NCBI RefSeq assembly: GCF_002024805.1
Contig: NZ_CP014337.1
Span: 2,232,001-2,296,000 of the forward strand
Direction: 5' to 3'
From: Elizabethkingia bruuniana
GTDB taxonomy: Bacteria > Bacteroidota > Bacteroidia > Flavobacteriales > Weeksellaceae
DNA: 64,000 bases
Part shown: positions 17,109-24,640 of the stretch, one piece after another
How the letters are laid out: every line of letters starts with the position of its first letter
Position numbering within the stretch: the first letter of the stretch is position 1
Program-made: the position numbers and the translations under genes
Notes under the pieces: model-generated
The model's database searches: none
What the model saw: the letters and a program-made list of their open reading frames with translations, nothing else
What the model was told of the DNA's origin: nothing

Positions 17109-17594
17109 TTTATATCTCTCCATTATTTTTAAATTAAAGTTAAGAGTCAATTTAGATTCAATAAGGCTTCAACAAGCTCAGCCAGATAACTTTGAATTAA
17201 AAACATTTAGAATATTCAATGTCATTCTGAGCCTAGTCTGTAATAAGCCAGTTTATAGAGAGCCCGACGGACTAAATTATCGAAGAATATCCATAATAAA
17301 ATTTGAAAAAGTCTTAATAATAATTATTTTTTAATATTTATTTTATATTATCTCATTCAGAGATTACAATACATAAAACCGAACCCCAACAATACACCTT
17401 ATCCATTGTTTATGTGGGATTTAGTTAAAAATATTTAATAATAAATCCTGATTTAAACAAGTACAAAAACCCTTATTTAGGGGTTTATTCAGAATAAATT
17501 TTTAATATTAACTCTTTATAAAAAAAGAAATATTATAATTTTTGGTACGCAAATTGTCTATACCAATACAATTAAAATAATCCCAAATTTTACG
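17105..17594. other. Gene-free AT-rich stretch before ecotin
   Basis: About 490 bp without a gene. The first part holds a decayed copy of the nested palindromic repeat (17142-17327). The remainder is very AT-rich, with a weak stem-loop AAACCC-GGGTTT near 17467-17486. It probably contains the ecotin promoter, but I could not place a convincing -7 box. Confidence 0.5.
17142..17327. repeat. Decayed copy of the nested palindromic element, copy B
   Basis: AAGAGTC, then GCTTCAACAAGCTCAGCC, later AATGTCATTCTGAGCCTAG and ATCGAAGA, and a last AATAAAATTTGAAAAAGTC line up in order with the element at 3794-3934, with scattered substitutions. A segment at 17234-17274, bounded by TAGTCTGT and ACGGACTA (an imperfect inverted repeat), interrupts the right inner arm and looks like a small insertion. 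Confidence 0.55.
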
Positions 17595-18095
17595 ATGATG
17601 AAAAAAACAATTTTTGCGAGCGCTTTTTTAGGACTAAGTTTAATGTCAGTTTCGTTAATGGCACAAACAACTTATAAAGTTGATTTAGCACCATTCCCAA
17701 AACCGGAAAAAGGACAAAAGCAAGTTGTTATTGAGGTTCCACATTCTCAAAACGATGGAAATAAGAAGATTGAAATTTTTGTTGGAAAAACCATGGAAAC
17801 AGATGGCTGCAACAAAACCTTCCTAAGCGGAGAGTTTAAAAGCAGCGAACTGAAAGGATGGGGATACGATTACCTTACTTTTACAACCAACGGTAGCACA
17901 CCATCTACATTAATGGCTTGCCCGGGAGCAAAACCAAAAATGGAGTTTGTAATGTCCGGAGGATATCTTACAAGATACAACGGAAGAATGCCTATCGTTC
18001 TTTATATCCCTGAAGGATATGAGGCTAAATACAAAATTTACGAAGCTAGTCCTGAGCTATACAGCGCTCCGGAAATTATGGAAAAGAAAAAATAA
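17595..18095 (+). CDS. eco: Ecotin-type serine protease inhibitor
   Basis: A 166-residue periplasmic inhibitor. A signal peptide covers residues 1-24 (ending SLMAQ). The mature part follows ecotin throughout: LAPFPKPEKGQKQVVIEVP, FVGKTMETDGCNKTF, ELKGWGYDYLTF, the reactive loop STLMACPGAKPK, and LTRYNGRMPIVLYIPEG. Both cysteines of the loop disulphide are present. By alignment to the Escherichia coli protein (STMMACP) the P1 residue is Leu instead of Met. Ecotin inhibits trypsin-fold proteases, including host neutrophil elastase. It is monocistronic and followed by a palindromic terminator. Confidence 0.95.
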   Translation: MMKKTIFASAFLGLSLMSVSLMAQTTYKVDLAPFPKPEKGQKQVVIEVPHSQNDGNKKIEIFVGKTMETDGCNKTFLSGEFKSSELKGWGYDYLTFTTNGSTPSTLMACPGAKPKMEFVMSGGYLTRYNGRMPIVLYIPEGYEAKYKIYEASPELYSAPEIMEKKK

Positions 18096-18109
18096 ACATC
18101 TTTTCGCAA

Positions 18110-18149
18110 CCAAAAATAAAAGTTTCCCTAGGGAAACTTTTATTTTTGG
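18110..18149. terminator. Perfect 40-bp palindrome acting as terminator
   Basis: The left arm CCAAAAATAAAAGTTTCCCT (18110-18129) is exactly complementary to the right arm 18130-18149, without loop. It ends the ecotin transcript with a U-rich 3' arm and lies only 17 bp before the SMR gene. Confidence 0.8.
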
Positions 18150-18166
18150 TGTAAATTCAAAATACA

Positions 18167-18499
18167 ATGAAGCATTATATTTATCTTTTTATCGCTATTA
18201 TATTTGAAGCAGTTGCTACTTCTACCCTCAAAAGTTCTGAACAATTTACCAAACTTATTCCCAGTATTATTACCATTTTAGGTTATGCCGGTGCATTTTA
18301 CTTTCTGAGTCTTTCATTAAAGCAAATACCTGTGGGAATTGCCTATGCATTATGGTCGGCCGTAGGAATTGTTCTTATTGCAGCTGTTGGAGCTTTGGTT
18401 TACAAGCAAATTCCGGATCTTCCCGCTATTATAGGCTTTATCTTTATAATTGCCGGTGTTGTTATCATTAATCTGTTTTCTAAAATGTCTTCTCATTAA
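18167..18499 (+). CDS. SMR-family multidrug efflux protein
   Basis: A 110-residue protein with four transmembrane helices, the size of EmrE/QacE-type small multidrug resistance pumps. The essential membrane Glu14 is present (YLFIAIIFEAVATSTLK), as are the family motif PVGIAYALWSAVGIVLIA and the closing helix IIGFIFIIAGVVIINL. It would export cationic dyes, quaternary ammonium compounds or guanidinium as an antiparallel dimer using the proton gradient. It ends at a perfect hairpin terminator shared with hutU. Confidence 0.93.
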   Translation: MKHYIYLFIAIIFEAVATSTLKSSEQFTKLIPSIITILGYAGAFYFLSLSLKQIPVGIAYALWSAVGIVLIAAVGALVYKQIPDLPAIIGFIFIIAGVVIINLFSKMSSH

Positions 18500-18510
18500 A
18501 GACTAAACAA

Positions 18511-18552
18511 TATAAACAAGAAGCTCCTGAAATCAGGAGCTTCTTGTTTATA
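18511..18552. terminator. Bidirectional intrinsic terminator
   Basis: Twenty-base arms at 18511-18530 and 18533-18552 are perfectly complementary around an AA spacer, with core AAGAAGCTCCTGA. They separate the convergent SMR and hutU genes. Confidence 0.85.
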
Positions 18553-18563
18553 TCAAATATCTA

Positions 18564-20543
18564 TTACAATAAAGATTCATCTACAATATTAGGCAATGTC
18601 ACTTTTAGCAAAGGCTCTTCTTCCATAGCTCGTTTAATGGCAAATATTGCCTCCTCATTTCTGGCCCACGATCTTCTGGCAATACCATTATTTACATCCC
18701 AATGCAGCATAGATTTTAGTCGTTGCTCTGCCTCGGAAGTTCCATCCAATAACATTCCGAAACCACCATTGATTACTTCTCCCCAGCCTACTCCACCTCC
18801 ATTATGAATGGAAACCCATGTAGCACCACGGAAACTATCTCCAATTACATTATGAATAGCCATATCAGCGGTAAATCGGGAACCATCATAAATATTCGAA
18901 GTTTCACGGAAAGGTGAATCTGTTCCGGATACATCATGATGATCTCTTCCTAAAACAACAGGTCCTATTTCGCCATTTGCAATTGCATCATTAAATGCCT
19001 TGGCAATTTTAGTACGCCCTTCAGCATCTGCATAAAGGATACGTGCCTGTGAGCCTACTACTAATTTATTCTCCTGAGCTCCTTTTATCCATGTAATATT
19101 ATCCTGCATCTGCTGCTGAATTTCTTTTGGAGAATTTTTCATAATCTCCTCCAGTACTTTACATGCTATATTATCTGTTTTCTGAAGATCTTCTGGTTTT
19201 CCGGAGGTACAAACCCAACGGAACGGCCCGAACCCATAGTCGAAACACATAGGTCCCATAATATCCTGTACATAGGATGGATATTTAAAATCGATTCCGT
19301 TTTCTGCCATAACATCCGCACCTGCACGAGAAGCTTCCAAAAGGAAAGCATTGCCATAATCAAAGAAATAAGTTCCTTTTGCTGTATGTTTATTGACTGC
19401 TGCTGCGTGACGGCGCAATGTTTCCTGTACCTTTTCTTTGAACAGTTCTGGCTCTTCAGCCATCATTCTGTTGGCATCCTCAAACGAAATTCCTGCAGGG
19501 TAATATCCTCCTGCCCATGGATTATGAAGAGATGTCTGATCCGATCCCAAGTCAACATAAACATCTTCCTGATCAAACTTCTCCCAGACATCTACGATAT
19601 TACCATCATAGGCAATAGAAACAATTTCTTTATTTTCTTTAGCTTTCTTAACTCTTACTACCAGTTCATCCAGATCTGAAATTACTTCGTCTACCCAGCC
19701 CTGCTCATGTCTTTTATAGGTTGCAGCCGGATTCACTTCTGCCGTAACCGATACCACTCCGGCAATATTTCCGGCTTTAGGCTGAGCTCCGCTCATCCCG
19801 CCAAGCCCTGCAGTTACAAATAGCTTACCGGCAGTTCCCTGATCATCTATTTTTCTGGAACCATTCAGTACTGTAATTGTTGTACCATGTACAATTCCCT
19901 GCGGACCTATATACATATAGCTTCCCGCTGTCATTTGTCCATATTGTGTAACTCCTAATGCATTAAATTTCTCCCAGTCATCCGGTTTAGAATAGTTAGG
20001 AATCATCATTCCGTTTGTTACCACAACTCTTGGAGCATTTTTATGAGAAGGGAATAATCCCATCGGGTGTCCCGAATACATGACCAATGTTTGCTCATCT
20101 GTCATTTCGGACAGATACTTCATCGTTAACAGATATTGTGCCCAGTTCTGGAATACAGCGCCATTTCCTCCATAAGTAATCAACTCATGTGGATGCTGTG
20201 CAACAGCTTTATCAAGATTATTCTGGATCATTAACTGAATTGCCTTTGCCTGCTGCGAATTTCCCGGATAATCTTCTATCGGACGTGCAAACATTTCGTA
20301 ATCCGGGCGAAGACGGTGCATATAAATACGTCCGTATTTCTCCAGTTCTTCTTTAAATTCCGGAATTAATGCAGCATGATACTGAGCATCGAAATAACGC
20401 AATGCATTTTTCAGTGCCAGTTTCTTTTCATCTTCAGATAATATTTCTTTACGCTTAGGTGCATGACTTACTGTAGTATCGTATGCTTTCGGATTTGGTA
20501 AAATCGCAGGAATGCCCTGTTGGATTTGTTCTTTAAAAGTCAT
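18564..20543 (-). CDS. hutU: Urocanate hydratase
   Basis: About 659 residues. It converts urocanate to imidazolone propionate in histidine degradation, using tightly bound NAD. Characteristic stretches are LITYGGNGAVFQNWAQYLLTM, VMYSGHPMGLFPSH, MTAGSYMYIGPQGIVHGTT, GLGGMSGAQPKAGNIAG and LGRDHHDVSGTDSPFRETSN. It is the longer Bacteroidota type, compared with about 555 residues in Pseudomonas. An in-frame ATG exists at 20573, but the protein family starts at MTFKEQIQQGIP, so 20543 is preferred. No other hut gene is in the window. Confidence 0.95.
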   Translation of the reverse strand: MTFKEQIQQGIPAILPNPKAYDTTVSHAPKRKEILSEDEKKLALKNALRYFDAQYHAALIPEFKEELEKYGRIYMHRLRPDYEMFARPIEDYPGNSQQAKAIQLMIQNNLDKAVAQHPHELITYGGNGAVFQNWAQYLLTMKYLSEMTDEQTLVMYSGHPMGLFPSHKNAPRVVVTNGMMIPNYSKPDDWEKFNALGVTQYGQMTAGSYMYIGPQGIVHGTTITVLNGSRKIDDQGTAGKLFVTAGLGGMSGAQPKAGNIAGVVSVTAEVNPAATYKRHEQGWVDEVISDLDELVVRVKKAKENKEIVSIAYDGNIVDVWEKFDQEDVYVDLGSDQTSLHNPWAGGYYPAGISFEDANRMMAEEPELFKEKVQETLRRHAAAVNKHTAKGTYFFDYGNAFLLEASRAGADVMAENGIDFKYPSYVQDIMGPMCFDYGFGPFRWVCTSGKPEDLQKTDNIACKVLEEIMKNSPKEIQQQMQDNITWIKGAQENKLVVGSQARILYADAEGRTKIAKAFNDAIANGEIGPVVLGRDHHDVSGTDSPFRETSNIYDGSRFTADMAIHNVIGDSFRGATWVSIHNGGGVGWGEVINGGFGMLLDGTSEAEQRLKSMLHWDVNNGIARRSWARNEEAIFAIKRAMEEEPLLKVTLPNIVDESLL

Positions 20544-20838
20544 TGAATATTCAAAATTTAAAGTTGCTTTCAACTTGGTTTAAAAACCTAAATATATTCA
20601 AAATGAAAAATATGAAACAAATAATCCCGGTATATCTTTCACCAAACTTACATTCCCAACCATGTAAAGAAATAATTATCTCTAAAAAGTGGGCTTATTT
20701 ATATAAAGTTTACTTCAAAAAAGAATATACCAGAACACCTTTACACAGGAGCTTTCTACATCAAACCGTCTACAGAAAGGCCATTTTTTTCTTGCAAAAA
20801 AGATAAAAATTCAGTACTTTTATTGAAATTTTTTACAA

Positions 20839-21270
20839 ATGAAGAAAGTATTTTTTGGAATTGCCGCTCTAGCTATTATTGTCGCTGCCTGTAACAGTAA
20901 AAAAGAAAAATCCGAAGCTGAAACACTTACAAAAAATGATTCTGTAGCTGTGGAAAAAAAGGATAGTACTGCAGTAAACACAAAAATAGATATAGACAAC
21001 GACGGTTCATTATACATTTCTTCAGATGGACAATACCACTTCCGTATCATCTCCAAGCAAGATGACAGTAAACCTGCAAAAATTCTTTTGCGCAACGATA
21101 TCAGTGGAAGAATCTACGATATGGAAAGAGTAATTAGTGCAAGTGGCGAAAAATATCAGGATGCAGATGGCAACTATTTCTGGCTGAAAGGAGATGACTT
21201 TAGTTTTGGTAAGGCCGATAAAGTTGTTACTGAAGGATCTATCGCTGGCAAACCTAAGGAAGAGCACTAA
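20839..21270 (+). CDS. Small lipoprotein of unknown function
   Basis: 143 residues. The lipoprotein signal MKKVFFGIAALAIIVAAC puts the lipid-bearing cysteine at residue 18. A charged linker rich in Lys, Glu, Ser and Thr follows, then a beta-rich domain (QYHFRIISKQDD, GRIYDMERVISASGEKYQDADGNYFWLKGDDF) resembling small ligand-binding periplasmic lipoproteins of Bacteroidota. No catalytic motif is seen. It is transcribed alone, upstream of the cobalamin-type riboswitch. Confidence 0.75.
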   Translation: MKKVFFGIAALAIIVAACNSKKEKSEAETLTKNDSVAVEKKDSTAVNTKIDIDNDGSLYISSDGQYHFRIISKQDDSKPAKILLRNDISGRIYDMERVISASGEKYQDADGNYFWLKGDDFSFGKADKVVTEGSIAGKPKEEH

Positions 21271-21314
21271 AATTATATATTCGTAAAATACTTCCGTTTT
21301 TATTTTAATATCCT

Positions 21315-21322
21315 TATTTTTG
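21315..21322 (+). promoter_or_regulatory. -7 box of the riboswitch transcript
   Basis: TATTTTTG matches TAnnTTTG. Its distance puts the transcription start at about 21327, exactly where the riboswitch P1 stem begins. Confidence 0.6.
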
Positions 21323-21326
21323 CATT

Positions 21327-21417
21327 CGAATTTTCGAAAAGGTGAATCGTGTGTAATTCACGAACTGTCGCGCAACTGTGTATGTCCTTCGACATGAGTC
21401 AGATCCCTGAAAATTCG
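21327..21417 (+). promoter_or_regulatory. Cobalamin-type riboswitch aptamer
   Basis: A compact aptamer of about 91 nt. P1 pairs CGAATTTTC (21327-21335) with GAAAATTCG (21409-21417). Inside are GGTGAATCGTGTG with a TCGTG/CACGA hairpin, the conserved GAACTGTCGCGCAACTGTG core, a hairpin ATGTC-CTTC-GACAT (21382-21395), and the B12 box GAGTCAGATCCCTGA (21396-21410). This order and these conserved boxes are those of the adenosyl/methyl-cobalamin riboswitch family; the peripheral arms are short. A hairpin with T-rich tail follows at 21453-21482. The next gene is an acyl-CoA thioesterase. Confidence 0.78.
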
Positions 21418-21452
21418 GTAAATACTTTCGCGGTTTGAAGTAGAAAAATGCT

Positions 21453-21482
21453 CCTAAATTTTTTCTTTTAGGTTTATTTTCC
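21453..21482 (+). terminator. Riboswitch-linked terminator candidate
   Basis: CCTAAA (21453-21458) pairs with TTTAGG (21467-21472) and is followed by TTTATTTTCC. It is weak as a stem but placed where a riboswitch-controlled terminator would lie, 36 bp before the thioesterase start. Confidence 0.4.
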
Positions 21483-21517
21483 TGTTCAACTTATATAATT
21501 TAATTTAAAATTTAATT

Positions 21518-21901
21518 ATGAATTTAGAAGAAAAAATTCAGAATTCGGAAACGCATGTCTTTAAAGTAGTGTTTCCAAAGATTACTAATCACCACAATAC
21601 GATGTTCGGGGGGACAGTTATGGAGATGATGGATGAAGTTGCATTTATGACTGCTACACGTTTTAGCAGAAAAAGAATTGTAACAGTAAGTAGTGATAAA
21701 ATTGACTTTAAAAAGCCAATTCCTTCAGGTACTCTTGTAGAACTTATCGGTTCTATAAAACATGTAGGAAATACCAGTGTAAAAGTACATGTGGATATCT
21801 TCACAGAAAAAATGTATCAGGAAGGCCGTGATCTGGCTGTATCCGGAGAATTCACTTTAGTTTCCGTAGACGAAGAAGGTAAACCTGTAAGTATTAAATA
21901 A
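21518..21901 (+). CDS. Acyl-CoA thioesterase (hotdog fold, YciA-like)
   Basis: A 127-residue hotdog-fold hydrolase that releases CoA from acyl-CoA. The family signature NHHNTMFGGTVMEMMDEVAFMTATRFSRKR contains the catalytic Asn/Asp pair (N26-like and D41-like positions), followed by VTVSSDKIDFKKPIPSGTLVELIGS. The length is that of a single hotdog domain, which acts as a hexamer in relatives. It follows the cobalamin-type riboswitch and a possible terminator, so B12 may control it. A role in clearing CoA from a B12-linked pathway such as propionate/methylmalonyl-CoA metabolism is conceivable but unproved. Confidence 0.9.
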   Translation: MNLEEKIQNSETHVFKVVFPKITNHHNTMFGGTVMEMMDEVAFMTATRFSRKRIVTVSSDKIDFKKPIPSGTLVELIGSIKHVGNTSVKVHVDIFTEKMYQEGRDLAVSGEFTLVSVDEEGKPVSIK

Positions 21902-21907
21902 AATTAA

Positions 21908-21964
21908 AAGTTAGAAATACGAAGCTAAAGACTCTTTTAGTATACCTCTTCGTATTTCTAACTT
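21908..21964. repeat. TTAGAAATACGAAG palindromic repeat
   Basis: Perfect 17-bp arms AAGTTAGAAATACGAAG (21908-21924) and their complement (21948-21964) around a 23-bp loop, between the convergent thioesterase and pcm genes. Single arms of the same word recur at 52990-53025, 56617-56632 and 63321-63340. It can also serve as a terminator for both genes. Confidence 0.65.
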
Positions 21965-22032
21965 CGTATCTCTAATTCAAGTTAAATCGTTGAATTGTTT
22001 ATTTTACATTTCGCAATTCTAACTTCTAACTT

Positions 22033-22680
22033 CTATTTATTCGTATTGTTCAGCATCGGAACGAACTTATAAAGCCCGAATTCTTCTTTCTCAAAAGAAG
22101 TTTCTCCTACTTTTCTGAAACGTGTGAGAATCTGCTCATCTCCTTCTCCTAAAGGAATAACCATTAATCCACCAACTTTCAGCTGTTTTAATAGCTCAAT
22201 AGGCAAAACCGCTGCTCCACAGGTCACTAAAATCTTATCAAATGGTGCAAAGGTAGGCAAGCCTGCAAAGCCATCACCAAAGCTTTGGAACTTGGGTCTG
22301 AGTCCTATTTCCCGTAACTTTCTTTCTGAAAAATCATATAGGTCTTTTTGCCTTTCAATAGTATATACAAAGGCTTTCATTTCAATCAGAACTGCAGTCT
22401 GATAACCACTACCAGTGCCTATTTCCAAAACTTTTTCCTGCTCCTTTACTCTTAAAAGCTGTGTCTGTTCTGCTACAGTTGACGGATGAGATATAGTCTG
22501 GTCTGCTGCAATAGGGAAAGCTCTGTCTTCATAAGCATAATCTTCAAAAATACTTTCCAAAAAGAGATGACGGGGTATTTTGTTTATTGCCTGAAGAACA
22601 TTTTGGTCCGAAATTCCTTTCGACATCAAATAATTCACCAGGTGTCTTCTTTTCCCCTTATGCACAAAACTGTCTCTCAT
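22033..22680 (-). CDS. pcm: Protein-L-isoaspartate O-methyltransferase
   Basis: A 215-residue SAM-dependent repair enzyme that methylates isoaspartyl residues in aged proteins. Signature elements: IPRHLFLESIFEDYAYEDRAFPI, DQTISHPSTVAEQTQLL, motif I VLEIGTGSGYQTAVL, and the C-terminal FDKILVTCGAAVLP and GGLMVIPLGEG. Length fits the bacterial family. The -7 box CAAAAATA (22685-22692, plus strand) lies only 4 bp before the start codon, so its mRNA is probably leaderless. Confidence 0.95.
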   Translation of the reverse strand: MRDSFVHKGKRRHLVNYLMSKGISDQNVLQAINKIPRHLFLESIFEDYAYEDRAFPIAADQTISHPSTVAEQTQLLRVKEQEKVLEIGTGSGYQTAVLIEMKAFVYTIERQKDLYDFSERKLREIGLRPKFQSFGDGFAGLPTFAPFDKILVTCGAAVLPIELLKQLKVGGLMVIPLGEGDEQILTRFRKVGETSFEKEEFGLYKFVPMLNNTNK

Positions 22681-22684
22681 ACGG

Positions 22685-22692
22685 CAAAAATA
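22685..22692 (-). promoter_or_regulatory. -7 box 4 bp from the pcm start (leaderless candidate)
   Basis: CAAAAATA reads TATTTTTG on the minus strand and ends 4 bp before the ATG complement at 22678-22680. Confidence 0.5.
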
Positions 22693-22853
22693 GGGAAAAT
22701 ACTTATTAGTTTACGTTTATTGGTTGATAGTTTACACCTGATATTATCACGCTTATATAATATAGATGGAATACGACTTTACACATCAATACCTTACAAC
22801 TTATAACTCATAATTCCTAGGTGTTTATTATCTTTACGAAAATTTAAAATTAC

Positions 22854-23816
22854 ATGTTAAAAGCGGGATTAGTAGGTGCCGGCCACTTAGGAAAAATTCA
22901 TTTGAAACTTCTGAATCAATCTGAAAAATATGAATTGGTGGGCTTTTACGACAGTGATGCTGAAAACGGAAAGAAATTAGAGCAGGAATTTGGTTATAAA
23001 TACTACAACGATCTGGACCAGCTGTTAAGTGAAATTCAGGTTCTGGATATTGTAACACCTACCCTCTTCCATTACGAATACGCAAAAAAAGCAATAGAAA
23101 AAGGAATTCATTTCTTTATTGAAAAACCGGTTACCCAAACTTTGGAACAGGCAGAAGAGTTGATCCGTCTTTGCGAGGAAAAAAATATAAAAGTACAAGT
23201 AGGCCACGTTGAACGTTATAATCCTGCTTATATCGCTACAAAGAGTTACCTGAGCAATCCTCAATTTATTGAAATCCACCGTTTAGCCGAGTTTAACCCT
23301 CGTGGTACAGATGTATCTGTAGTATTGGATTTAATGATCCACGATCTGGATATATTACTGAGTATTGTGAAGTCACCTGTAAAACACCTCCATGCAAGTG
23401 GTGTATCTGTTGTGAGCAAGACTCCGGATATTACCAATGCCCGTATAGAATTTGAAAACGGTTGTGTAGCAAATCTTACAACTAGTCGTATTTCTATGAA
23501 GGCAATGCGTAAAAGCAGATTCTTCCAGAAAGATGCCTATATTTCCATAGATTTCTTGGAGAAAAAAGCAGAGGTTATCCGTATGCAGGCAGCTCCGGAA
23601 ACTCCGTCCGATTTCGATATGATTATTGAGAATGCTGAAGGTGAAAAGAACCAGATTGTATTTGAATATCCAAATATTCAGCCGAACAATGCTATTCTGG
23701 ATGAACTGGAAAGCTTCGCTCAGGCTATAGAAGAAAATACACCTATTGAAGTAAGCTTAAATGACGGAACCGAGGCGTTAAAAGTAGCATTGAAAATAAT
23801 GGAACTGATTAAATAA
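22854..23816 (+). CDS. Gfo/Idh/MocA family oxidoreductase
   Basis: 320 residues. The N-terminal Rossmann domain starts VGAGHLGKIHLKLL and contains LVGFYDSDAENGKKLEQEFG. The family motif EKPVTQTLEQAEELI marks the conserved Lys of the NAD pocket, and the C-terminal dimerisation domain has VGHVERYNPAY and the catalytic-type His in DLMIHDLDILLS. Members oxidise or epimerise sugars or related cyclic compounds with NAD(P); the exact substrate cannot be inferred. It is single, with an AT-rich leader and an intrinsic terminator behind it. Confidence 0.9.
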   Translation: MLKAGLVGAGHLGKIHLKLLNQSEKYELVGFYDSDAENGKKLEQEFGYKYYNDLDQLLSEIQVLDIVTPTLFHYEYAKKAIEKGIHFFIEKPVTQTLEQAEELIRLCEEKNIKVQVGHVERYNPAYIATKSYLSNPQFIEIHRLAEFNPRGTDVSVVLDLMIHDLDILLSIVKSPVKHLHASGVSVVSKTPDITNARIEFENGCVANLTTSRISMKAMRKSRFFQKDAYISIDFLEKKAEVIRMQAAPETPSDFDMIIENAEGEKNQIVFEYPNIQPNNAILDELESFAQAIEENTPIEVSLNDGTEALKVALKIMELIK

Positions 23817-23820
23817 TATT

Positions 23821-23858
23821 TAAACCTTATAGATTTCAAAATTCTATAAGGTTTATAA
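23821..23858 (+). terminator. Intrinsic terminator
   Basis: Stem TAAACCTTATAGA (23821-23833) and TCTATAAGGTTTA (23843-23855). It closes the oxidoreductase transcript 15 bp before the next gene. Confidence 0.75.
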
Positions 23859-23869
23859 ATAATTTCGGT

Positions 23870-24616
23870 ATGGCTTTGAAATCATTTTTATTGTTTTGTA
23901 TATTATTTATAAGCCTTTCTTGTATTAAACAGAAGACTAATCAATATGAGGTTGATTGTAATTATGAAACGAAACTTGCAAAAAATAATTTCAAATATCA
24001 AAACTATACCTATACAAACTTCATGGGTTTTGGCTTTGGTATTAATGCCGAAAAGGAATTTTCGGATTTGCTGAGGGAAAATCAAATCAAATATGAGTCT
24101 GCTACAGAGTCATGTATTGTAGACGAAAACACACAATTTGAAAGATGTTATCCCAAAGAGATGAATCGATTACTGGAAAACAAATATGGGAAGCCTTTTT
24201 TTGACTCATTAAAAGTATTGGGGGTAAAACAATTTGTATTAAAAAACAAGGATTCAATTTTTTCATTTGAGGTGTGTGATCTGACTTCAAGAACAACCAA
24301 AACAAATGATGATAGTGAACAGTTTGACAGACTTCAAAAAGATTATTTTACAAGTTTCAAATATCCTAAGAGCTATGTTAAAAGAAAAGGTGATGAAAGC
24401 CATTCTAATACAACAATACATTTTGTAATCATGAAAGATGGTACTGCAAAAGATTTTAATACAGAATCATCTCTTGTTAATACTAAAAATAATATATTCG
24501 AAAAATCATTTAACAAAAGTGTAGAAACCTATGTAAAGAACCTCAACTGGAAACCAGCTTTAATAAAAGGTATACCGGTAAATTCTTATATGAGTGTTAC
24601 TATATTTTATGATTAA
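23870..24616 (+). CDS. Lipoprotein with TonB-C-like domain
   Basis: 248 residues. A lipoprotein signal with Cys18 (LFCILFISLSCIKQ) is followed by a Lys/Asn-rich body. The last 80 residues, IHFVIMKDGTAKDFNTESSL...FEKSFNKSVETYVKNLNWKPALIKGIPVNSYMSVTIFYD, match the pattern of the TonB C-terminal domain seen in many Bacteroidota energy-transducer-like proteins (strand, helix, then W-PA-G-PV). It lacks the N-terminal transmembrane TonB anchor, so it is not a true energy transducer. The function is unknown. It precedes the beta-lactamase gene by 24 bp. Confidence 0.65.
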   Translation: MALKSFLLFCILFISLSCIKQKTNQYEVDCNYETKLAKNNFKYQNYTYTNFMGFGFGINAEKEFSDLLRENQIKYESATESCIVDENTQFERCYPKEMNRLLENKYGKPFFDSLKVLGVKQFVLKNKDSIFSFEVCDLTSRTTKTNDDSEQFDRLQKDYFTSFKYPKSYVKRKGDESHSNTTIHFVIMKDGTAKDFNTESSLVNTKNNIFEKSFNKSVETYVKNLNWKPALIKGIPVNSYMSVTIFYD

Positions 24617-24640
24617 ATTCAAAGACATAAATTAGTTGAA

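Noticed and set aside
20543-20806. Open frame of 87 codons on the plus strand upstream of the lipoprotein
   Set aside because: It overlaps the start of hutU, has no signal or family features, and its composition looks like AT-rich intergenic DNA.
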